NCBI GenBank assembly: GCA_030150135.1
Contig: JASLGO010000111.1
Span: forward strand, 1-6,889
Direction of reading: 5' to 3'
From: Aquirhabdus sp.
GTDB lineage: Bacteria; Pseudomonadota; Gammaproteobacteria; Pseudomonadales; Moraxellaceae
DNA length: 6,889 bases
The first letter of the stretch is position 1, and each line of letters begins with the position of its first letter. Both the position numbers and the translations under genes were made by a program. Under the pieces are notes generated by a model. It ran no database searches and was not told the origin of the DNA. It worked only from the letters and a program-made list of their open reading frames with translations. Positions 5,315-6,889 of the stretch are shown piece after piece.

Positions 5315-6828
5315 GCTGTTGCTCCTCCATCTGTTGCAAGGGGCGCGCGCTTGGTGTGCCAATCCGTATGCTGTTGATATTGATGAATGATATTCAGTAG
5401 CTTGCTTTCTGACCAGTAAGGGCCAATCAACTGTAAGCCGACAGGTAGTGGTGAACCATCTTGACCGCTGTAGCTGGTATCAAAACCGACAGGCGCGCTA
5501 ATCGCTGGCAAGCCAGCAAGGTTGACCGCGATAGTGTAGATATCGCCTAAATACATGGCCACAGGATCTTGTTTTGCGCCGATGCCATAAGCAGCGGTCG
5601 GAGCGGTTGGGCCTGCAATCACGTCACATTGTTCAAAGGCTTTCATAAAGTCATTTTGAATTAAGCGGCGTACTTTTTGAGCTTTAAGATAGTATGCATC
5701 GTAGTAACCTGCTGATAATGCATATGTTCCAACCAGAATACGACGTTGTACTTCATCACCAAACCCTTCGGTGCGTGAGCGTGTGTACAGATCCATTAAG
5801 TCTTTTGGATTTTCACAGCGATGACCAAAACGCACGCCATCGTAGCGTGACAGGTTGCTCGATGCTTCTGCTGGAGCAATCAGATAATAAGCAGGGATAG
5901 CTGAATCGGTGGTTGTTAGGTTAATCCAGACTAAAGTCGCACCTAAATTTTCGAGAGCTTTTAAGGCTTCTTCGACGCGGGCTTTCACATCGGTATCCAA
6001 ACCATCTTTCAGATACTCATGTGGCAAGCCGATGCGTAAACCTTGCAATGGCTTGTCTGCATTTGTTGCTACTAAGCCAGCCACATAGTCTTCGACAGGA
6101 TGATTGACGCTTGTTGAGTCTTTGGCATCATGTCCAGCCATGACCTGCATCAGGTATGCACAATCTTCTGCGCTACGACCAATAGGGCCGCCTTGATCGA
6201 GACTTGATGCGTAGGCGATCATGCCAAAACGTGAGACACGACCATAGGTTGGTTTTAAACCTGTCAATCCACAGAATGCCGCAGGCTGGCGAATTGAACC
6301 GCCTGTATCAGTAGCCGTGGCAAATGGTGCGAGATCAGCGGCAACAGCGGCAGCTGAACCCCCTGACGAACCACCGGGAACACGCCCAAGCTGCCAAGGG
6401 TTATGAGTTGCGCCGTAGAATGAGCTTTCACTGCTTGAACCCATCGCGAATTCGTCCATATTGGTTTTGCCCAACATGACCAGACCTGCGTTGTTACATT
6501 GCTCAATGACTGTTGCGTTGTAAGGCGCAATGAAATTATCGAGCATTTTTGAGCCACAAGAGGTTTTCACACCTTGGGTGCAAAAAATATCCTTATGGGC
6601 AATTGGAATACCTGTTAGTAAACCTGCTGTGCCATTTGCACGTGCTTGATCTGCAAGTTTTGCGGTAGCGAGTGCGGATTCGTGCGTCACGCTAATAAAG
6701 CTGTTGACCTGTGCATCGATACGATCAATCCGCGTCAGATAATGTTGAGTGAGTTCCAGCGAGGAAAATTGTTTGCTTGCAAGGCCAGCAGACAATTCAC
6801 GAATACTTAAATGATGTAATTCAGCCAT
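5311..6828 (-). CDS. gatA: Aspartyl/glutamyl-tRNA(Asn/Gln) amidotransferase subunit A
   Basis: GatA is the amidase-signature subunit of GatCAB; it releases ammonia from glutamine for transamidation of Glu-tRNAGln or Asp-tRNAAsn in the cytoplasm. With the start at MAELHHLSIREL the protein has 505 residues. The Ser-cisSer-Lys triad then falls at Lys79 (GIPIAHKD), Ser154 (RVPGGSSGGSAAAVA) and Ser178 (TDTGGSIRQPAAFCG), exactly the positions known for the Staphylococcus aureus enzyme. MLGKTNMDEFAMGSSSE (118-134) and GLTGLKPTYGRVSRFGMIAYASS (187-209) are also typical. An upstream in-frame TTG at 6861 would add 11 residues but is less likely; neither start has a strong ribosome site. The stop overlaps the gatB ATG. 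gatC usually lies just upstream; the - strand reading KIETYTFTS with a TGA at 6860-6858 could be its tail, but this is too short to call. Confidence 0.97.
   Translation of the reverse strand: MAELHHLSIRELSAGLASKQFSSLELTQHYLTRIDRIDAQVNSFISVTHESALATAKLADQARANGTAGLLTGIPIAHKDIFCTQGVKTSCGSKMLDNFIAPYNATVIEQCNNAGLVMLGKTNMDEFAMGSSSESSFYGATHNPWQLGRVPGGSSGGSAAAVAADLAPFATATDTGGSIRQPAAFCGLTGLKPTYGRVSRFGMIAYASSLDQGGPIGRSAEDCAYLMQVMAGHDAKDSTSVNHPVEDYVAGLVATNADKPLQGLRIGLPHEYLKDGLDTDVKARVEEALKALENLGATLVWINLTTTDSAIPAYYLIAPAEASSNLSRYDGVRFGHRCENPKDLMDLYTRSRTEGFGDEVQRRILVGTYALSAGYYDAYYLKAQKVRRLIQNDFMKAFEQCDVIAGPTAPTAAYGIGAKQDPVAMYLGDIYTIAVNLAGLPAISAPVGFDTSYSGQDGSPLPVGLQLIGPYWSESKLLNIIHQYQQHTDWHTKRAPLATDGGATA
5322..5328 (-). 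promoter_or_regulatory. Ribosome binding site that fixes the gatB start
   Basis: GGAGGAG on the - strand lies inside the last codons of gatA and eight bases, counted from GGAGGA, before the ATG at 5314-5312. It is much stronger than anything before the earlier in-frame start at 5362, and favours coupled translation of gatB from the gatA message. Confidence 0.8.
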
Positions 6829-6889
6829 AACTAATTCGTCGTATTTATTAAATAATTTCAAGAAGTAAATGTGTATGTTTCGATTTTAT

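Noticed and set aside
5315..5362. Longer gatB start (MAHQARAPCNRWRSNS...)
   Set aside because: It lies within gatA, has no good ribosome site, and the family begins at the later ATG, which has a strong GGAGGAG.
6858..6889. Possible gatC tail at the right edge (KIETYTFTS, stop)
   Set aside because: Position fits gatC-gatA order, but nine residues do not match anything well enough to call.

Overview
The window looks like chromosomal DNA of a gammaproteobacterium, most likely Acinetobacter or a close Moraxellaceae relative. This rests on protein character (GatA and GatB), AT-rich intergenic DNA, and the short palindromes between genes; no marker gene fixes the genus.

Layout, left to right. On the + strand lie a neutral-ceramidase-family hydrolase (74-1792) and, 48 bp later, an orphan three-helix membrane protein (1841-2431). 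Then comes a 110-bp spacer with two short palindromes. Everything further right reads on the - strand: a broken copy of the last 59 codons of gatB with its own terminator (2541-2774), a GNAT-like acetyltransferase gene (2831-3595), a 205-bp AT-rich spacer with another palindrome, the terminator of the intact gatB (3802-3839), gatB (3857-5314) and gatA (5311-6828). gatC is not visible and may lie just beyond the right edge.

GatA and GatB are subunits of the tRNA-dependent amidotransferase that converts Glu-tRNAGln and/or Asp-tRNAAsn to the amide forms. Their genes overlap by 4 bp (ATGA) and have textbook catalytic residues. They are the housekeeping anchor of the region.

The main anomaly is downstream of gatB. 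About 234 bp (the C-terminal 59 codons, the stop and the terminator) occur twice in direct orientation, roughly 1.26 kb apart, with the acetyltransferase gene between. In the coding part the copies differ at about 13 of 172 compared bases, and all but one change is synonymous. They therefore look like two alleles that diverged under selection, not a fresh local duplication. The simplest reading is that a block carrying a foreign gatB end, its terminator and the acetyltransferase gene entered the 3' end of gatB, kept gatB whole and pushed the old end aside. The relic breaks within a few bases of a sequence shared, in inverted orientation, with a palindromic repeat about 300 bp away, and a related palindrome lies beside the other terminator. 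No integrase or transposase is in the window, so natural transformation or repeat-assisted recombination fits better than a classical island.
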